DNA of 64,000 bases from Giesbergeria sp. (GCA_017985015.1 JAGNYI010000001.1:62001-126000); one strand, 5' to 3'; shown: positions 9,757 through 18,669, counted from the first letter of the stretch. Numbers and translations: made by a program. The notes: a model not told the origin generated them from the sequence alone.

Positions 9757-10305
9757 TTAACGCTTGCGGGGTGCAGCCGACTTGGCAGCGTCTGCAGCGG
9801 TGGCGGCGACGGCGTTGAAGTTGGCTTCGGCAGCGTCGGTTGCTTGCTTGACGGCCTTTTGAACCGATTCAAAAGCGTTGTTGGCGGCAGAGACAGCGCT
9901 CTTCATCACAGCAACGGCGGTTTCCGAACCAGCAGGTGCGTTCTTGGAAGCGGTCTCGACGAGGTCGGTGAAGTTCTTTTGGGCTTCGGCCGTCTTGGCT
10001 TGTACCGCGCTGCCGAATTCATTGCTGGTGCCCGAAGCGATGTCGTACAGGTGGCGGCTGTAGGAAGCAGCCTTTTCAGCCAAAGGCTGGAACAGGCTGG
10101 CTTGCAGGGCCACCAGTTCTTGTGCGTCTTTCACGCTCAGAACAGCGCGGGTGTGGGTGGCGGCTTCGGTCAAAGCAGCGCGCGAAGCGGTCAGGTTCAG
10201 CTCCACCAGCTTTTCCACGCCTTCGAAGGCCTTGTTGGTCAGACCAAACAGGGTTTCAATGTTGGCTTTGTGGGCGGCGAGCATTTGTTCAGGGGTCAGG
10301 GACAT
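9757..10305 (-). CDS. phaP: Phasin (polyhydroxyalkanoate granule protein)
   Basis: Phasin of 182 aa that coats PHA granules and controls their size. The N-terminus [20 protein letters not shown] is characteristic, and the rest is almost wholly helical and rich in Ala, Glu and Lys, with an alanine/lysine-rich tail ending in PRKR. GGAGAA precedes the ATG at 10305; upstream in-frame codons to 10338 are unlikely. Its promoter region carries two PhaR-like sites, so expression probably depends on PHA accumulation. The gene stands alone between terminator and promoter. Confidence 0.93.
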   Translation of the reverse strand: MSLTPEQMLAAHKANIETLFGLTNKAFEGVEKLVELNLTASRAALTEAATHTRAVLSVKDAQELVALQASLFQPLAEKAASYSRHLYDIASGTSNEFGSAVQAKTAEAQKNFTDLVETASKNAPAGSETAVAVMKSAVSAANNAFESVQKAVKQATDAAEANFNAVAATAADAAKSAAPRKR

Positions 10306-10380
10306 GTCAGTTCTCCAGTAGATGTAAAAGCCCGGCAAAAACGGGACTTGAAATATCTGCGCTGGTCATTCCGGATGGTA

Positions 10381-10395
10381 TGTTGCAGTGCAGCA
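10381..10395. promoter_or_regulatory. PhaR-like operator, proximal site
   Basis: TGTTGCAGTGCAGCA, matching the TGCTGCA-N-TGCAGCA-type sites bound by the PHA repressor PhaR. It lies between the phasin -10 element and the start codon. It is nearly the reverse complement of the distal site at 10439 (14 of 15 positions). Confidence 0.65.
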
Positions 10396-10403
10396 TGAGC
10401 GCC

Positions 10404-10431
10404 ATTTTAGGGTGATCCCGTACAAATGCAA
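10404..10431 (-). promoter_or_regulatory. Phasin promoter
   Basis: On the minus strand, -35 TTGCAT (10431-10426) and -10 TAAAAT (10409-10404) are separated by 16 bp. The promoter is framed by the two PhaR-like sites. Confidence 0.7.
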
Positions 10432-10438
10432 GTATTTT

Positions 10439-10453
10439 TGCTGCATTGCAACA
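10439..10453. promoter_or_regulatory. PhaR-like operator, distal site
   Basis: TGCTGCATTGCAACA, just upstream of the phasin -35 element. Together with the site at 10381 it would allow a repressor to bracket the promoter, possibly by looping; this is inference. Confidence 0.65.
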
Positions 10454-10535
10454 TACTGAAACACCTGAATGAGTTCCAGGAGGCGCAAAACCCTTGCCGC
10501 CTGCGCCAAAAAGGTGGCTGGCAGAATGTCGCCCC

Positions 10536-10991
10536 ATGAGTTCCAACGCCTCTCCTTCCCGCGCGGCGCCTGAGCCGCGCAGTGCGTACCGGGTCTTTCG
10601 CAGCATCAGCACGCGCTGGATGGACAACGATGTGTACGGCCACGTCAACAATGTCGTCTATTACAGCTGGTTCGATACCGCGGTCAATGCGCATTTGATT
10701 GAAGCGGGAGCGCTCGACATCCACGCCGGAGACACGATCGGCCTGGTCATCGAGACCCAGTGCAACTATTTTGCGCCACTGGCGTTTCCGCAGCAGATTG
10801 ATGCCGGGATCCGAGTGGCCCGCGTCGGAAGCTCAAGCGTGCGCTACGAGGTTGGCCTGTTTGCGCAGGGGGAGCCGCTGACGGCGGCGGCCGGTCATTT
10901 CATCCACGTCTATGTAGACCGGGAATCGCGCCGCCCTGCCGTGTTGCCCGCACTTTTGCGGGCTGTGCTGGAGCCGCTGACAGTTGCCTGA
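10536..10991 (+). CDS. Hotdog-fold acyl-CoA thioesterase
   Basis: Single-domain thioesterase (151 aa) of the 4-hydroxybenzoyl-CoA thioesterase/YbgC type. The active-site motif is DNDVYGHVNNVVYYSWFD, with the conserved Asp and the GHVNN turn. The family hydrolyses short acyl-CoA thioesters in the cytoplasm; the substrate cannot be read from sequence. I place the start at ATG 10536 (MSSNASPS) rather than 10494, because the longer form would intrude on the regulatory region shared with the phasin gene. It is divergent from phaP. Confidence 0.88.
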   Translation: MSSNASPSRAAPEPRSAYRVFRSISTRWMDNDVYGHVNNVVYYSWFDTAVNAHLIEAGALDIHAGDTIGLVIETQCNYFAPLAFPQQIDAGIRVARVGSSSVRYEVGLFAQGEPLTAAAGHFIHVYVDRESRRPAVLPALLRAVLEPLTVA

Positions 10992-11092
10992 AAGGCGGTA
11001 TTCAGCGTCGGCCGCCTACACTTGGCACAGGGGCAGCCCTGCGAGCGATCGCACGGGCAGAGGTTTTAAAAAAGACAAATGGAGACTGACCG

Positions 11093-12499
11093 ATGAAATT
11101 TCTGCGCAGGTGCGCTTTGCTGGCGCTGCTCGTGCTTCCGACACTGGCCCGTGCGGCCGACATCGACGGCGCTGCCCTGGCTCTGTGGTGGGGCGTGCCC
11201 TTCGCCGGCCTTCTGCTTTCGATTGCGCTGATGCCGCTGCTAGTGCCCATTTTCTGGCACCACCACTTTGGCAAGGTCACTGCGGCCTGGGGCTTGGCGT
11301 TTCTTGTCCCGTTTGCACTTGCGTTTGGCGGCGGCGCGGCCGGGGTCAGCCTGGTGCATGCCCTGCTGGCCGAATACCTGCCGTTCGTGATCTTGCTGAC
11401 GGCGCTGTTTACCGTGGCCGGCGGCATCTATATCCGGGGCAATTTGCACGGCAATCCCCTGCTCAATACCGCCATTTTGGCGATTGGTGCGGTCTTGGCG
11501 AGTTTCATGGGGACCACCGGCGCGTCCATGCTGCTCATTCGTCCCCTGATCCGCGCCAACGACAACCGCGCGCACAAGGCGCACGTGGTGGTGTTCTTCA
11601 TCTTCATTGTCTCCAACGCCGGTGGCTCGCTCACGCCTCTGGGCGACCCGCCCCTGTTCCTCGGATTCTTGAAGGGCGTCGATTTCTTCTGGACCGTGAG
11701 CCACATCTTTCCGGAAACCTTGTTCCTGATAGGCGTGCTGCTGGCGCTGTTCTTTGCCATTGACAGCTGGTTTTTCCACAAGATCGGCGAAACCATGGCT
11801 GCCGATCCCACTCCCGACACGCGCGGCATCGGTTTTGACGGCAAGGTCAACTTTGCCTTGCTGGGCACCGTGGTGGCGTTGGTGCTGCTGAGCGGTTTCT
11901 GGAAATCGCCGGTGGTATTCCATATCGCTGGCACCGAAGTGGGCCTGCCAGGCATCGTGCGCGACGTCGGCTTGCTGGTGGTAACGGGCCTTTCACTCTG
12001 GCTGACCCCTGCGCGCGTGCACGACGCCAACCAATTCGGCTGGGCGCCCATGCAGGAGGTGGCCAAGCTGTTCGCCGGCATCTTCCTCACCATCATTCCC
12101 GTAATCGCCATGCTCAAGGCCGGAGTGGACGGACCGTTTGGTGCCATCGTCAGAGCGGTAACGGGTCCAGACGGTACGCCGCTGCCTGCCATGTATTTCT
12201 GGGCTGCGGGTGCGCTTTCGTCCTTCCTCGACAACGCCCCGACCTATCTGGTGTTCTTCAACACCGCTGGTGGCGATCCGGTCACGCTGATGACGACGCT
12301 GGCCCCGACGCTGGCAGCCATTTCGGCCGGTGCGGTGTTCATGGGTGCCAACACTTACATCGGCAACGCGCCCAACCTCATGGTCAAGGCGATTGCCGAG
12401 GACCGCGGCGTGAAGATGCCCAGCTTCTTTGGCTACATGCTGTGGTCTGGGGGCATCCTGGTGCCGCTGTTTGTCGTGATCACGTTCATATGGTTCTGA
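11093..12499 (+). CDS. CitMHS-like / putative sodium:proton antiporter
   Basis: Polytopic inner-membrane protein of 468 aa with about 11-12 hydrophobic segments, belonging to the ArsB/NhaD (ion transporter) superfamily, probably the putative citrate-transporter subgroup. Conserved stretches include SNAGGSLTPLGDPPLFLGFL and the related SFLDNAPTYLVFFN of the second half, each with the Asn/Asp-Pro loop typical of IT transporters. An N-terminal segment ending in LARA may be a signal sequence or first helix. GGAGA precedes the start. It overlaps the next gene by one base (TGATG). The substrate (Na+, citrate or another anion) is not determinable. Confidence 0.82.
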   Translation: MKFLRRCALLALLVLPTLARAADIDGAALALWWGVPFAGLLLSIALMPLLVPIFWHHHFGKVTAAWGLAFLVPFALAFGGGAAGVSLVHALLAEYLPFVILLTALFTVAGGIYIRGNLHGNPLLNTAILAIGAVLASFMGTTGASMLLIRPLIRANDNRAHKAHVVVFFIFIVSNAGGSLTPLGDPPLFLGFLKGVDFFWTVSHIFPETLFLIGVLLALFFAIDSWFFHKIGETMAADPTPDTRGIGFDGKVNFALLGTVVALVLLSGFWKSPVVFHIAGTEVGLPGIVRDVGLLVVTGLSLWLTPARVHDANQFGWAPMQEVAKLFAGIFLTIIPVIAMLKAGVDGPFGAIVRAVTGPDGTPLPAMYFWAAGALSSFLDNAPTYLVFFNTAGGDPVTLMTTLAPTLAAISAGAVFMGANTYIGNAPNLMVKAIAEDRGVKMPSFFGYMLWSGGILVPLFVVITFIWF

Positions 12500-13485
12500 T
12501 GGAGCGCCCCCGCATTCTTGTCGCCCGGGCCGTGTTTCCCGAGGTGCTGGAGCGCCTGCGTGCTGCATTGGATGTCGAAGCCAACGAGGAGGACCAGGTC
12601 CTGTCGCCGGCCGAGTTGGCGCGCCGGCTGGCCGACAAGGATGGCGTGCTGACGACCGGCGGCGAGCGCATCGACGCCGCGCTGCTGGCGGCCTGCCCAC
12701 ACCTGCGGGTGGTGGCCAACATGGCGGTGGGCTTCAACAATTTCGATGTGGATGCGATGAACGCCGCTGGCGTGCAGGGCACGAACACGCCCGATGTGCT
12801 GACCGAAACCACCGCCGATTTCGGTTTTGCGCTGCTCATGGCCACGGCACGGCGCATGACCGAGGCCGAGCATTTCCTGCGCGCCGGGCGCTGGACGCAG
12901 TGGCGCTATGACCTGTTTGCTGGCGCCGAGGTGCATGGCAGCACCCTGGGCATCCTGGGGATGGGCCGCATCGGCCAGGGCATTGCCCGGCGCGGGGCGC
13001 ACGGCTTTGGCATGCGGGTGATCTATCACAACCGCTCCCGCCTGGCGCCCGCGCTGGAGGTGCAGTGCGCCGCGCAGTACGTCAGCAAGGACGCTCTGCT
13101 GGCGCAGAGCGACCACCTGGTGCTCGTGCTGCCCTACAGCGCAGAGTCCCACCACGCCTTGGGCGCGGCCGAGCTTGCGCGCATGAAGCCGACGGCCACG
13201 CTGATCAACATTGCACGCGGCGGCATCGTGGACGACGTGGCTCTGGCCGCAGCCCTGCGCGAGCGCCGCATTGCCGCCGCCGGCCTGGACGTGTTTGAGG
13301 GCGAGCCGCGCGTGCATCCCGACTTGCTGGCGCTGCCCAACGTGGTGCTCACGCCGCACATCGCCAGCGCCACGCTCGCCACACGACGCGCCATGGCCAA
13401 CAAGGCCGCCGACAACCTGCTGGCCTTTTTTGCCGGGCAAGCGCTGCCCAGTCCGGTGAACCTGCCGGCGCGGTCAAAAAATTGA
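12499..13485 (+). CDS. D-2-hydroxyacid dehydrogenase (glyoxylate/hydroxypyruvate reductase type)
   Basis: NAD(P)-dependent enzyme of 328 aa. The nucleotide motif GILGMGRIGQGIARRG and the active-site Arg (INIARGGIVDD), Glu (DVFEGEPRVHP) and His (LTPHIASAT) are all intact. Similarity is closest to GhrB-like reductases that act on glyoxylate or hydroxypyruvate. ATG at 12499 overlaps the antiporter stop by one base, so the two are likely co-transcribed. ATG at 12490 (MVLMER) is an alternative. The stop codon is followed almost at once by a two-hairpin repeat. Confidence 0.92.
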   Translation: MERPRILVARAVFPEVLERLRAALDVEANEEDQVLSPAELARRLADKDGVLTTGGERIDAALLAACPHLRVVANMAVGFNNFDVDAMNAAGVQGTNTPDVLTETTADFGFALLMATARRMTEAEHFLRAGRWTQWRYDLFAGAEVHGSTLGILGMGRIGQGIARRGAHGFGMRVIYHNRSRLAPALEVQCAAQYVSKDALLAQSDHLVLVLPYSAESHHALGAAELARMKPTATLINIARGGIVDDVALAAALRERRIAAAGLDVFEGEPRVHPDLLALPNVVLTPHIASATLATRRAMANKAADNLLAFFAGQALPSPVNLPARSKN

Positions 13486-13486
13486 C

Positions 13487-13541
13487 ATAAATTGGCCTCT
13501 AGCGCTTTATCCATAAGCGCTTAAAGCTATTAAAAGAGTAG
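13487..13541 (+). repeat. Two-hairpin intergenic repeat, copy 2
   Basis: Core GCGCTTTATCCATAAGCGC, then AAGCTATTAAAAGAGTAG. It fills the gap from the dehydrogenase stop to 5 nt before the rmuC ATG. Its AAAAGAG tail is the only Shine-Dalgarno-like sequence for rmuC. Confidence 0.85.
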
Positions 13542-13545
13542 TGCA

Positions 13546-15180
13546 ATGAGTTCTGACACCTGGCTCGTCCTGGGCGCTCTGGCCTTGGGTTTGGTGGTCC
13601 TGCTTTTGCTGGTGCTGTTGCTGCGCCAGCCGCGCGTGCAATTGCCGCCCGAATGGCTGGCGCGCCTGCAGGCGCTGGAGCAGGCGGGTCTGGCCACGCA
13701 ATTGGCGGTCGCCAAAAATGATGGTGCGCTCGACGCCATGGGCCAGCAGCTGCGCGCCTTTACCCAGACCACGCAAGTGGCGCAGGAGTCGCTGCGTCAG
13801 GCTGTAGACGAGCGCCTGGCGCAGGCAGTGGGAGAGTCGCGAGCAGCGCGCGGTGAATTGGCAAGCACGCTGGCGGCGTTTCGCACCGAACTGGTGGCGA
13901 CCACCGGTGCACTGGCGGCCGAGAGCGTGAAATCGCGCGAGGCACTGGCGCACAGCAGTGCGCAGGCGCAGGAGCGCATCCAGGAGCGTTTCGAGGCGCT
14001 GACCCAGGCCACGCGCCAGTCGCTCGATTCGCTCAAGGCGGATATCCATACCCAGCTACTCGGCATGGCAAACACGCTGCGCGACCAGCTGAGTGACAAC
14101 AGCCAGCAGCTGCGCACGCAGTTCTCGTTCCTGCAGGAATCGGTGCACCAGCAGCTCAGCGGACTGGTGCAGGGCAGCCAGCAAAGCGCCGAACAGCTGC
14201 GCACGGCGCTGAACGAGCGCCTGGCTGCCATTCAGACCGACAACGCGACAAAATTGGAGGAAATGCGCCGCACGGTGGACGAAAAGCTCCACGCCACGCT
14301 GGAGCAGCGCCTAGGCGAATCCTTCAAGCTGGTGAGTGATCGCTTGGAGCAGGTGCACAAGGGGCTGGGCGAGATGCAGACCCTGGCCGGCAGCGTGGGC
14401 GACTTGAAGCGCGTGATGACGAATGTGAAGTCGCGCGGCACCTGGGGCGAGATGCAATTGGGCGCCATCATCGACAACGTGCTCACTCCCGATCAGTTTG
14501 GCCGCAACGTCAAGACGGTGCCGGACAGCGATGAAATGGTGGAATACGCGATCCGCCTGCCCGGCAAGTCGCACGAAACACCCGTGTGGCTGCCCATCGA
14601 TGCCAAGTACCCGGTGGAGCAGTACCAGCGCTTGCTCGACGCCCAGGAGGCAGCGGACAAGCCGGCCATCGCTTCGGCCGGCAACGCCTTCGAGGCGTCG
14701 ATCCGCCTCGAAGCCAAGAAGATCTGCGCCAAATATGTCTCGCCCCCGCACACCACCGACTTTGCCGTGCTCTACCTGCCGTCCGAAGGCCTGTTTGCCG
14801 AGGTCATGCGCCGGCCCGGCCTGGTCGAGGCCGTGCAGAACGACTGCCGCGTCATGATTACCGGCCCGGCCAACCTGGCGGCCATGCTTAACAGCCTGCA
14901 GATGGGCTTCAAGACGCTGGCGATCGAGAAGCGCTCGTCCGAGGTCTGGGCGCTGCTGGGCACGGTGAAAACCGAGTTCAGCAAGTTCGGCGAAGTGGTC
15001 GAAGCCACCAAAAAATCCATCGACGCCGCCGCCAAGCGCTTCGAACAGGTAGACGTACGCACTCGCGCCATTCAGCGGCGGCTGCGCGATGTGCAGGATT
15101 TGCCGGCCCCCGAGGCACAGGGCGTTGCTGTGCAAGGGTCGGGCGCGCTTGCTCTGCCGGACACAGACGAGGATTTCTAG
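13546..15180 (+). CDS. rmuC: DNA recombination protein RmuC
   Basis: RmuC family, 544 aa. RmuC limits inversions at short repeats in E. coli and has a nuclease-like core, but the exact reaction is unknown. An N-terminal membrane anchor (about residues 5-25) is followed by a long coiled-coil region (40-290). The RmuC domain begins near GTWGEMQLGAIIDNVL and contains PIDAKYPVEQYQRL and VMITGPANLAAMLNSL. The start at 13546 lies 4 nt after a repeat element. Confidence 0.96.
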   Translation: MSSDTWLVLGALALGLVVLLLLVLLLRQPRVQLPPEWLARLQALEQAGLATQLAVAKNDGALDAMGQQLRAFTQTTQVAQESLRQAVDERLAQAVGESRAARGELASTLAAFRTELVATTGALAAESVKSREALAHSSAQAQERIQERFEALTQATRQSLDSLKADIHTQLLGMANTLRDQLSDNSQQLRTQFSFLQESVHQQLSGLVQGSQQSAEQLRTALNERLAAIQTDNATKLEEMRRTVDEKLHATLEQRLGESFKLVSDRLEQVHKGLGEMQTLAGSVGDLKRVMTNVKSRGTWGEMQLGAIIDNVLTPDQFGRNVKTVPDSDEMVEYAIRLPGKSHETPVWLPIDAKYPVEQYQRLLDAQEAADKPAIASAGNAFEASIRLEAKKICAKYVSPPHTTDFAVLYLPSEGLFAEVMRRPGLVEAVQNDCRVMITGPANLAAMLNSLQMGFKTLAIEKRSSEVWALLGTVKTEFSKFGEVVEATKKSIDAAAKRFEQVDVRTRAIQRRLRDVQDLPAPEAQGVAVQGSGALALPDTDEDF

Positions 15181-15281
15181 CCGCGAACTGCTGCGCTGGG
15201 CATCTCAAGGGCTTGCAGCAGTAGCAAATTGCCGCAAAAGGAGTAGATTGTTTCCACCCGTCACGGTACAGGGGGCCGGAA

Positions 15282-16622
15282 ATGATCATTCCTTGGGGCT
15301 TGTTGCGCAGCCGGCGGCTGCTTTTTGCGGCCTTGCTGGGTTTGGCACTCTCTCCCCCGGCGCAGGCCGATGCGCTGCTGGACCATGCACAAAGCCTTGT
15401 CGAGCAGGGCGACGCCGAGCAGGCGTTTGTGCTGCTGGGCCAGCAAGAGCTGGCGCGCGCCGGCGATCCAACCTTTGACGCAGCCATGGGCCGCGCCGCG
15501 CATGCTGCGGGTCAATATCCCCGAGCTGTGATGGCTTGGGAGCGTGTGGTCGCCTTGCAGCCAGACAACGCGATCGCCCAGTTGGAGTTGGGTCGCGCTC
15601 TGTTTGCCGTAGGTGACAAGCGCACGGCGTTGGCCGTCTCCAAGCTGGTGCGTGAGGAAGGTATTCCAGTCGATGCAGCCCTGGATATTGATCAGTTTTT
15701 AGTCTCCTACGACCGAGCTGACTACCGAGGTGCCTCCAGTACCAAGGGCTACGCCGAGTTCACCGTGGGCCACGATTCGAATGCGAATGCGGGGCCGGAT
15801 GCAGGCGACATATTGGCGGTCCCCTTGGCTGGGATACCCGCGTGGGTATTGGCTCCCGGAGCCCAGGAGACCGCCGCAAGTTTTGTTTCGGCGCTGCTGG
15901 CGGTGCGTGGTCGCCATGTGCTGGATGCGGGCTGGTCCTTGGTGGGGGCGGCCTCTGCCAGCACGCGGCGCCACGCACAAGCTGCGCGTGCCTATGACAA
16001 CGGCCAGCTCGATGCCAATGCCGGTGTGGCATGGCGCCGGGAGCGCAACGAAGTCATTCTCTCTGCGGTGTATGGGTCGCAGTTGCTCGATGGCGAGCGC
16101 CTGCGCAGCATGGGCGGTGTGCAAGGCGAATGGATCTACCGGATCGATGGCTTTCGCCAATGGGGAAGCTTTGTGCAATGGCTGGATGTGCGCTACCCCA
16201 ACCAGTCCATCCGAAGCGTGCGCCGTTCGATTGCCGGTATTTCATATTCCCAGGTGTTTCGCAATGGTGCGCTGGCCTATGGCAGTCTTTATGGAGGGCG
16301 CGAATCTCCGCAAATGTCTGGGGTAGAGGATATTGGGCAGCATCTGATGGGCTGGCAGTTGGGTGGGCAGGTGCCGCTGACACACAGTCTGGCGCTCTTT
16401 GCCGCGCTCAGTGGCGAGAGGCGCAATTACGGCGCGAGTGACCCGTTCTTTGCAGTGAGACGGCGCGACCAGCAGGCGGGCGTGTCGCTGGGCGTGTCCT
16501 GGGTGCCGGCGCAGGACTGGCGCATTACCCCGCAATGGATGTTGGTGAAAAACGACTCCAGCATCCCGGTCACTCAGTACGAGCGGCGGGTCTTTTCCAT
16601 CACGGTGCGGCGTGACTTCTGA
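15282..16622 (+). CDS. Outer-membrane TPR/beta-barrel protein, SlipAM (Slam)-like
   Basis: Exported protein of 446 aa. A signal peptide (about 1-29, ending PAQA) is followed by TPR-like helices (30-135, AALLDHAQSLVEQGDAEQAF and AIAQLELGRALFAVGD). From about residue 150 the chain becomes a beta-barrel starting with FTVGHDSNANAG, and the last strand ends VFSITVRRDF with a terminal Phe as in outer-membrane proteins. TPR plus barrel with this opening strand is the layout of surface lipoprotein assembly modulators (Slam, type XI secretion). The family call is by architecture. The FecR-repeat protein follows after 35 bp and is a candidate substrate. Confidence 0.72.
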   Translation: MIIPWGLLRSRRLLFAALLGLALSPPAQADALLDHAQSLVEQGDAEQAFVLLGQQELARAGDPTFDAAMGRAAHAAGQYPRAVMAWERVVALQPDNAIAQLELGRALFAVGDKRTALAVSKLVREEGIPVDAALDIDQFLVSYDRADYRGASSTKGYAEFTVGHDSNANAGPDAGDILAVPLAGIPAWVLAPGAQETAASFVSALLAVRGRHVLDAGWSLVGAASASTRRHAQAARAYDNGQLDANAGVAWRRERNEVILSAVYGSQLLDGERLRSMGGVQGEWIYRIDGFRQWGSFVQWLDVRYPNQSIRSVRRSIAGISYSQVFRNGALAYGSLYGGRESPQMSGVEDIGQHLMGWQLGGQVPLTHSLALFAALSGERRNYGASDPFFAVRRRDQQAGVSLGVSWVPAQDWRITPQWMLVKNDSSIPVTQYERRVFSITVRRDF

Positions 16623-16657
16623 AGCGAGCCGGTGTCCCAGCCAGACGGAGACATGTC

Positions 16658-17671
16658 ATGAAACCTAAGCATTGCATTGCGCGCCTGTGCCTGGTGCTGG
16701 TCGTTGCAGCAGGGCTTCCGTTGTCGGCGCTGGCAGCTGCTGGCTTGGTGCAGTTTGCAACGGGAGACGTTCAGATGCGCCGGGGCATTGCACTGGCCGC
16801 ATTGGCGAGTGGAGCGTCTCTGGAGACCGGTGATACCGTCTTGACCGGGACGACGGGCCGTGCCCAGCTTCGGTTTACCGACGGTGGTCTCGTGTCCTTG
16901 TACTCCGATTCCGAGTTCACCGTGGCGCGTTACGTAGACAGCGGGGACCCAGCGCAGGATAGCTTTGCCGTCAGCCTGCTGCGAGGTGGCATGCGCGCGA
17001 TCACGGGGCTGATTGGCAAGCGCAACCCGGCCAACTACAAACTCACCACGCCGACGGCGGTGGTTGGCATTCGGGGTTCTGCTTATAGGGCCTTTTATAA
17101 CCCTCAAGGGCAGCTAGAAGTGGGCGGTGAGCAAGACGAGATCGAAGTCTGCACCCAAGCTGGCTGTGTCGGGTTGAAGGTGGGTGAGTCGGTGCTCGTG
17201 CTGTCCAGCGACCGGCTAGCGGTCTATACCAATACGCAGGCCTTGCTTCCCCTGCCTACGCCTACGAGGCCGTTTGCCGTAGGCGAGCAAGTGCGCAGCG
17301 GTGGCAGCAATGCGTCGGTGTTCCGGGCGCCTGAGCCGGTCGTTCCGGAGACGCCCACTCCGCCTGACGCTGGGGGTACGACACCTGGTGGCACGACACC
17401 CGGAGGGACGCCTACTCCGGGAGGGACGACACCCGGAGGGACGCCTACTCCGGGCGGCACGACACCCGGTGGGACGACCACACCGGGCGGCACGAGACCC
17501 GGTGGGACGACCACACCGGGCGGCACGAGACCCGGAGGTACGGCGCCTGGAACTACGGCGCCTGGAACTACGACACCGGGCGGTGGGACCAGGCCCCCTG
17601 TCGTCACCGTCCCGCCGGTGAGACTGCCTCCAGTCATCTCAATTCCGACTCCGATTCGAGTGATTCGGTGA
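16658..17671 (+). CDS. Secreted FecR-domain protein with Pro-Gly-Gly-Thr repeats
   Basis: Exported protein of 337 aa. A signal peptide (1-27, ending ALAA) is followed by a FecR domain (about 28-195) with GDVQMRRG, GRAQLRFTDGGLVSLY and TPTAVVGIRGSAY. From about residue 238 comes a flexible tail built from PGGT/TPGGT units, then a Pro/Val-rich end. No transmembrane segment or TonB-dependent receptor is near, so a classical anti-sigma role is unlikely; FecR domains also occur in cell-surface proteins. GGAGACATGTC precedes the ATG. It is the second gene after the barrel protein and is convergent with the LOG gene. Confidence 0.82.
   Translation: MKPKHCIARLCLVLVVAAGLPLSALAAAGLVQFATGDVQMRRGIALAALASGASLETGDTVLTGTTGRAQLRFTDGGLVSLYSDSEFTVARYVDSGDPAQDSFAVSLLRGGMRAITGLIGKRNPANYKLTTPTAVVGIRGSAYRAFYNPQGQLEVGGEQDEIEVCTQAGCVGLKVGESVLVLSSDRLAVYTNTQALLPLPTPTRPFAVGEQVRSGGSNASVFRAPEPVVPETPTPPDAGGTTPGGTTPGGTPTPGGTTPGGTPTPGGTTPGGTTTPGGTRPGGTTTPGGTRPGGTAPGTTAPGTTTPGGGTRPPVVTVPPVRLPPVISIPTPIRVIR
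17371..17585 (+). repeat. Tandem coding repeat (PGGT units)
   Basis: Degenerate 9-27 bp units based on ACACCCGGAGGGACG and variants, for example two near-identical copies at about 17396-17455 and two at about 17466-17532. It codes for the flexible tail of the FecR-domain protein and is prone to length change. Confidence 0.85.
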
Positions 17672-17695
17672 GCCGGTGGTGTTGTCGCTCGACCC

Positions 17696-18559
17696 TCAGA
17701 GCTGGTAAAAGGCCTTGATCTTGTTCCAGGCGTCCTGCGGATCGTCTGTGATGTGAAACAAGGCCAGGTCTTCCTCTGCGATGGTGCCGGCGTCCACCAT
17801 CACCTGGAAGTTGAGCAGACTGTTCCAGAAATCGGCGCCGAACAGGACGATGGGCACGGGCTTGGCCTTGCCGGTTTGTACCAGGGTCAGCACTTCAAAC
17901 AGTTCGTCCATGGTGCCGAAACCGCCGGGGAAGGCCACCAGCGCCTTGGCCCGCATCATGAAATGCATTTTGCGCAGCGCGAAGTAGTGGAATCGATAGC
18001 TGAGCGTGGGCGTGATGTAGGGGTTGCTGCCTTGCTCATGCGGCAGGGCGATGTTCAGGCCTACCGTCAGCGCACCGGCTTCGCTGGCGCCGCGATTGGC
18101 CGCTTCCATGATGCCGGGGCCGCCACCAGTGCATACGTAGAGTCGGTTGGCCAGCTCCTGCAGGTTGCTGTGCTGGGCGACGATGCTGGCGAACTCGCGC
18201 GCCAGCTCGTAGTAGCGCGCGTTGCGCACGGCGCGCTCGGCCAGGGCAATGGCTTGCGCGTCGCCAGTGGCCTGCGCAGTGGCCAGCAGCGCGGCGGCTT
18301 CGTCGGCCGCGACAAAACGTGCGCTGCCGTAAACGACGATCGTGTTTTCAATGCCTTGCGCCGCCTGGCCGAGGTCGGGCTTGAGCATTTCGAGCTGAAA
18401 GCGGATCCCGCGCGTCTCGCGGCGCAGCATGAATTCGGTGTCGGTGAAGGCGAGACGGTCCGCGTGCGGCTGCATGGCCGCAGCGTCCAGGGGGTTCGGC
18501 TGCAGTTCGGCCAGCGCGTCGGCGAGCCTGCGTTCGTGGAGGTGGGTGGTGGCGTCCAT
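17696..18559 (-). CDS. LOG-family (TIGR00730) Rossmann-fold protein
   Basis: Protein of 287 aa in the lysine-decarboxylase-like LOG family. Members cleave nucleoside 5'-monophosphates to release a base (cytokinin activation in plants) and are often wrongly named lysine decarboxylase. The signature PGGFGTMDELFEVL and the upstream YVCTGGGPGIMEAANRGA are intact. The N-terminal 100 residues are the usual extension of the longer bacterial subgroup. I place the start at ATG 18559 (MDATTHLHERR); the frame is open to 18679 but crosses a repeat element. The physiological role is unknown. Confidence 0.88.
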   Translation of the reverse strand: MDATTHLHERRLADALAELQPNPLDAAAMQPHADRLAFTDTEFMLRRETRGIRFQLEMLKPDLGQAAQGIENTIVVYGSARFVAADEAAALLATAQATGDAQAIALAERAVRNARYYELAREFASIVAQHSNLQELANRLYVCTGGGPGIMEAANRGASEAGALTVGLNIALPHEQGSNPYITPTLSYRFHYFALRKMHFMMRAKALVAFPGGFGTMDELFEVLTLVQTGKAKPVPIVLFGADFWNSLLNFQVMVDAGTIAEEDLALFHITDDPQDAWNKIKAFYQL

Positions 18560-18614
18560 GGAATTTTCTTGAGGTCTTGCGTTCCCGAAAGGCAAAAGCG
18601 ATGGAAAAATAGGC

Positions 18615-18669
18615 AAAAAATGCCCTCTGCCCATCACAGGAAAGCGCTGCCAGCTATGAAAGAGATAGT
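18615..18669 (+). repeat. Two-hairpin intergenic repeat, variant copy 3
   Basis: Variant with AAAATGCCCTCTGCCCATC, CAGGAAAGCGCTGCCAGC and TATGAAAGAGATAG. The CAGGAAAGC core is shared with the copy at 23921. It lies upstream of the LOG gene in the divergent region with P450. Confidence 0.65.

Noticed and set aside
17371-17585. CRISPR-like spaced repeats
   Set aside because: The units are contiguous, in frame and code for PGGT; there are no unique spacers or cas genes. I saw no CRISPR array anywhere in the window.
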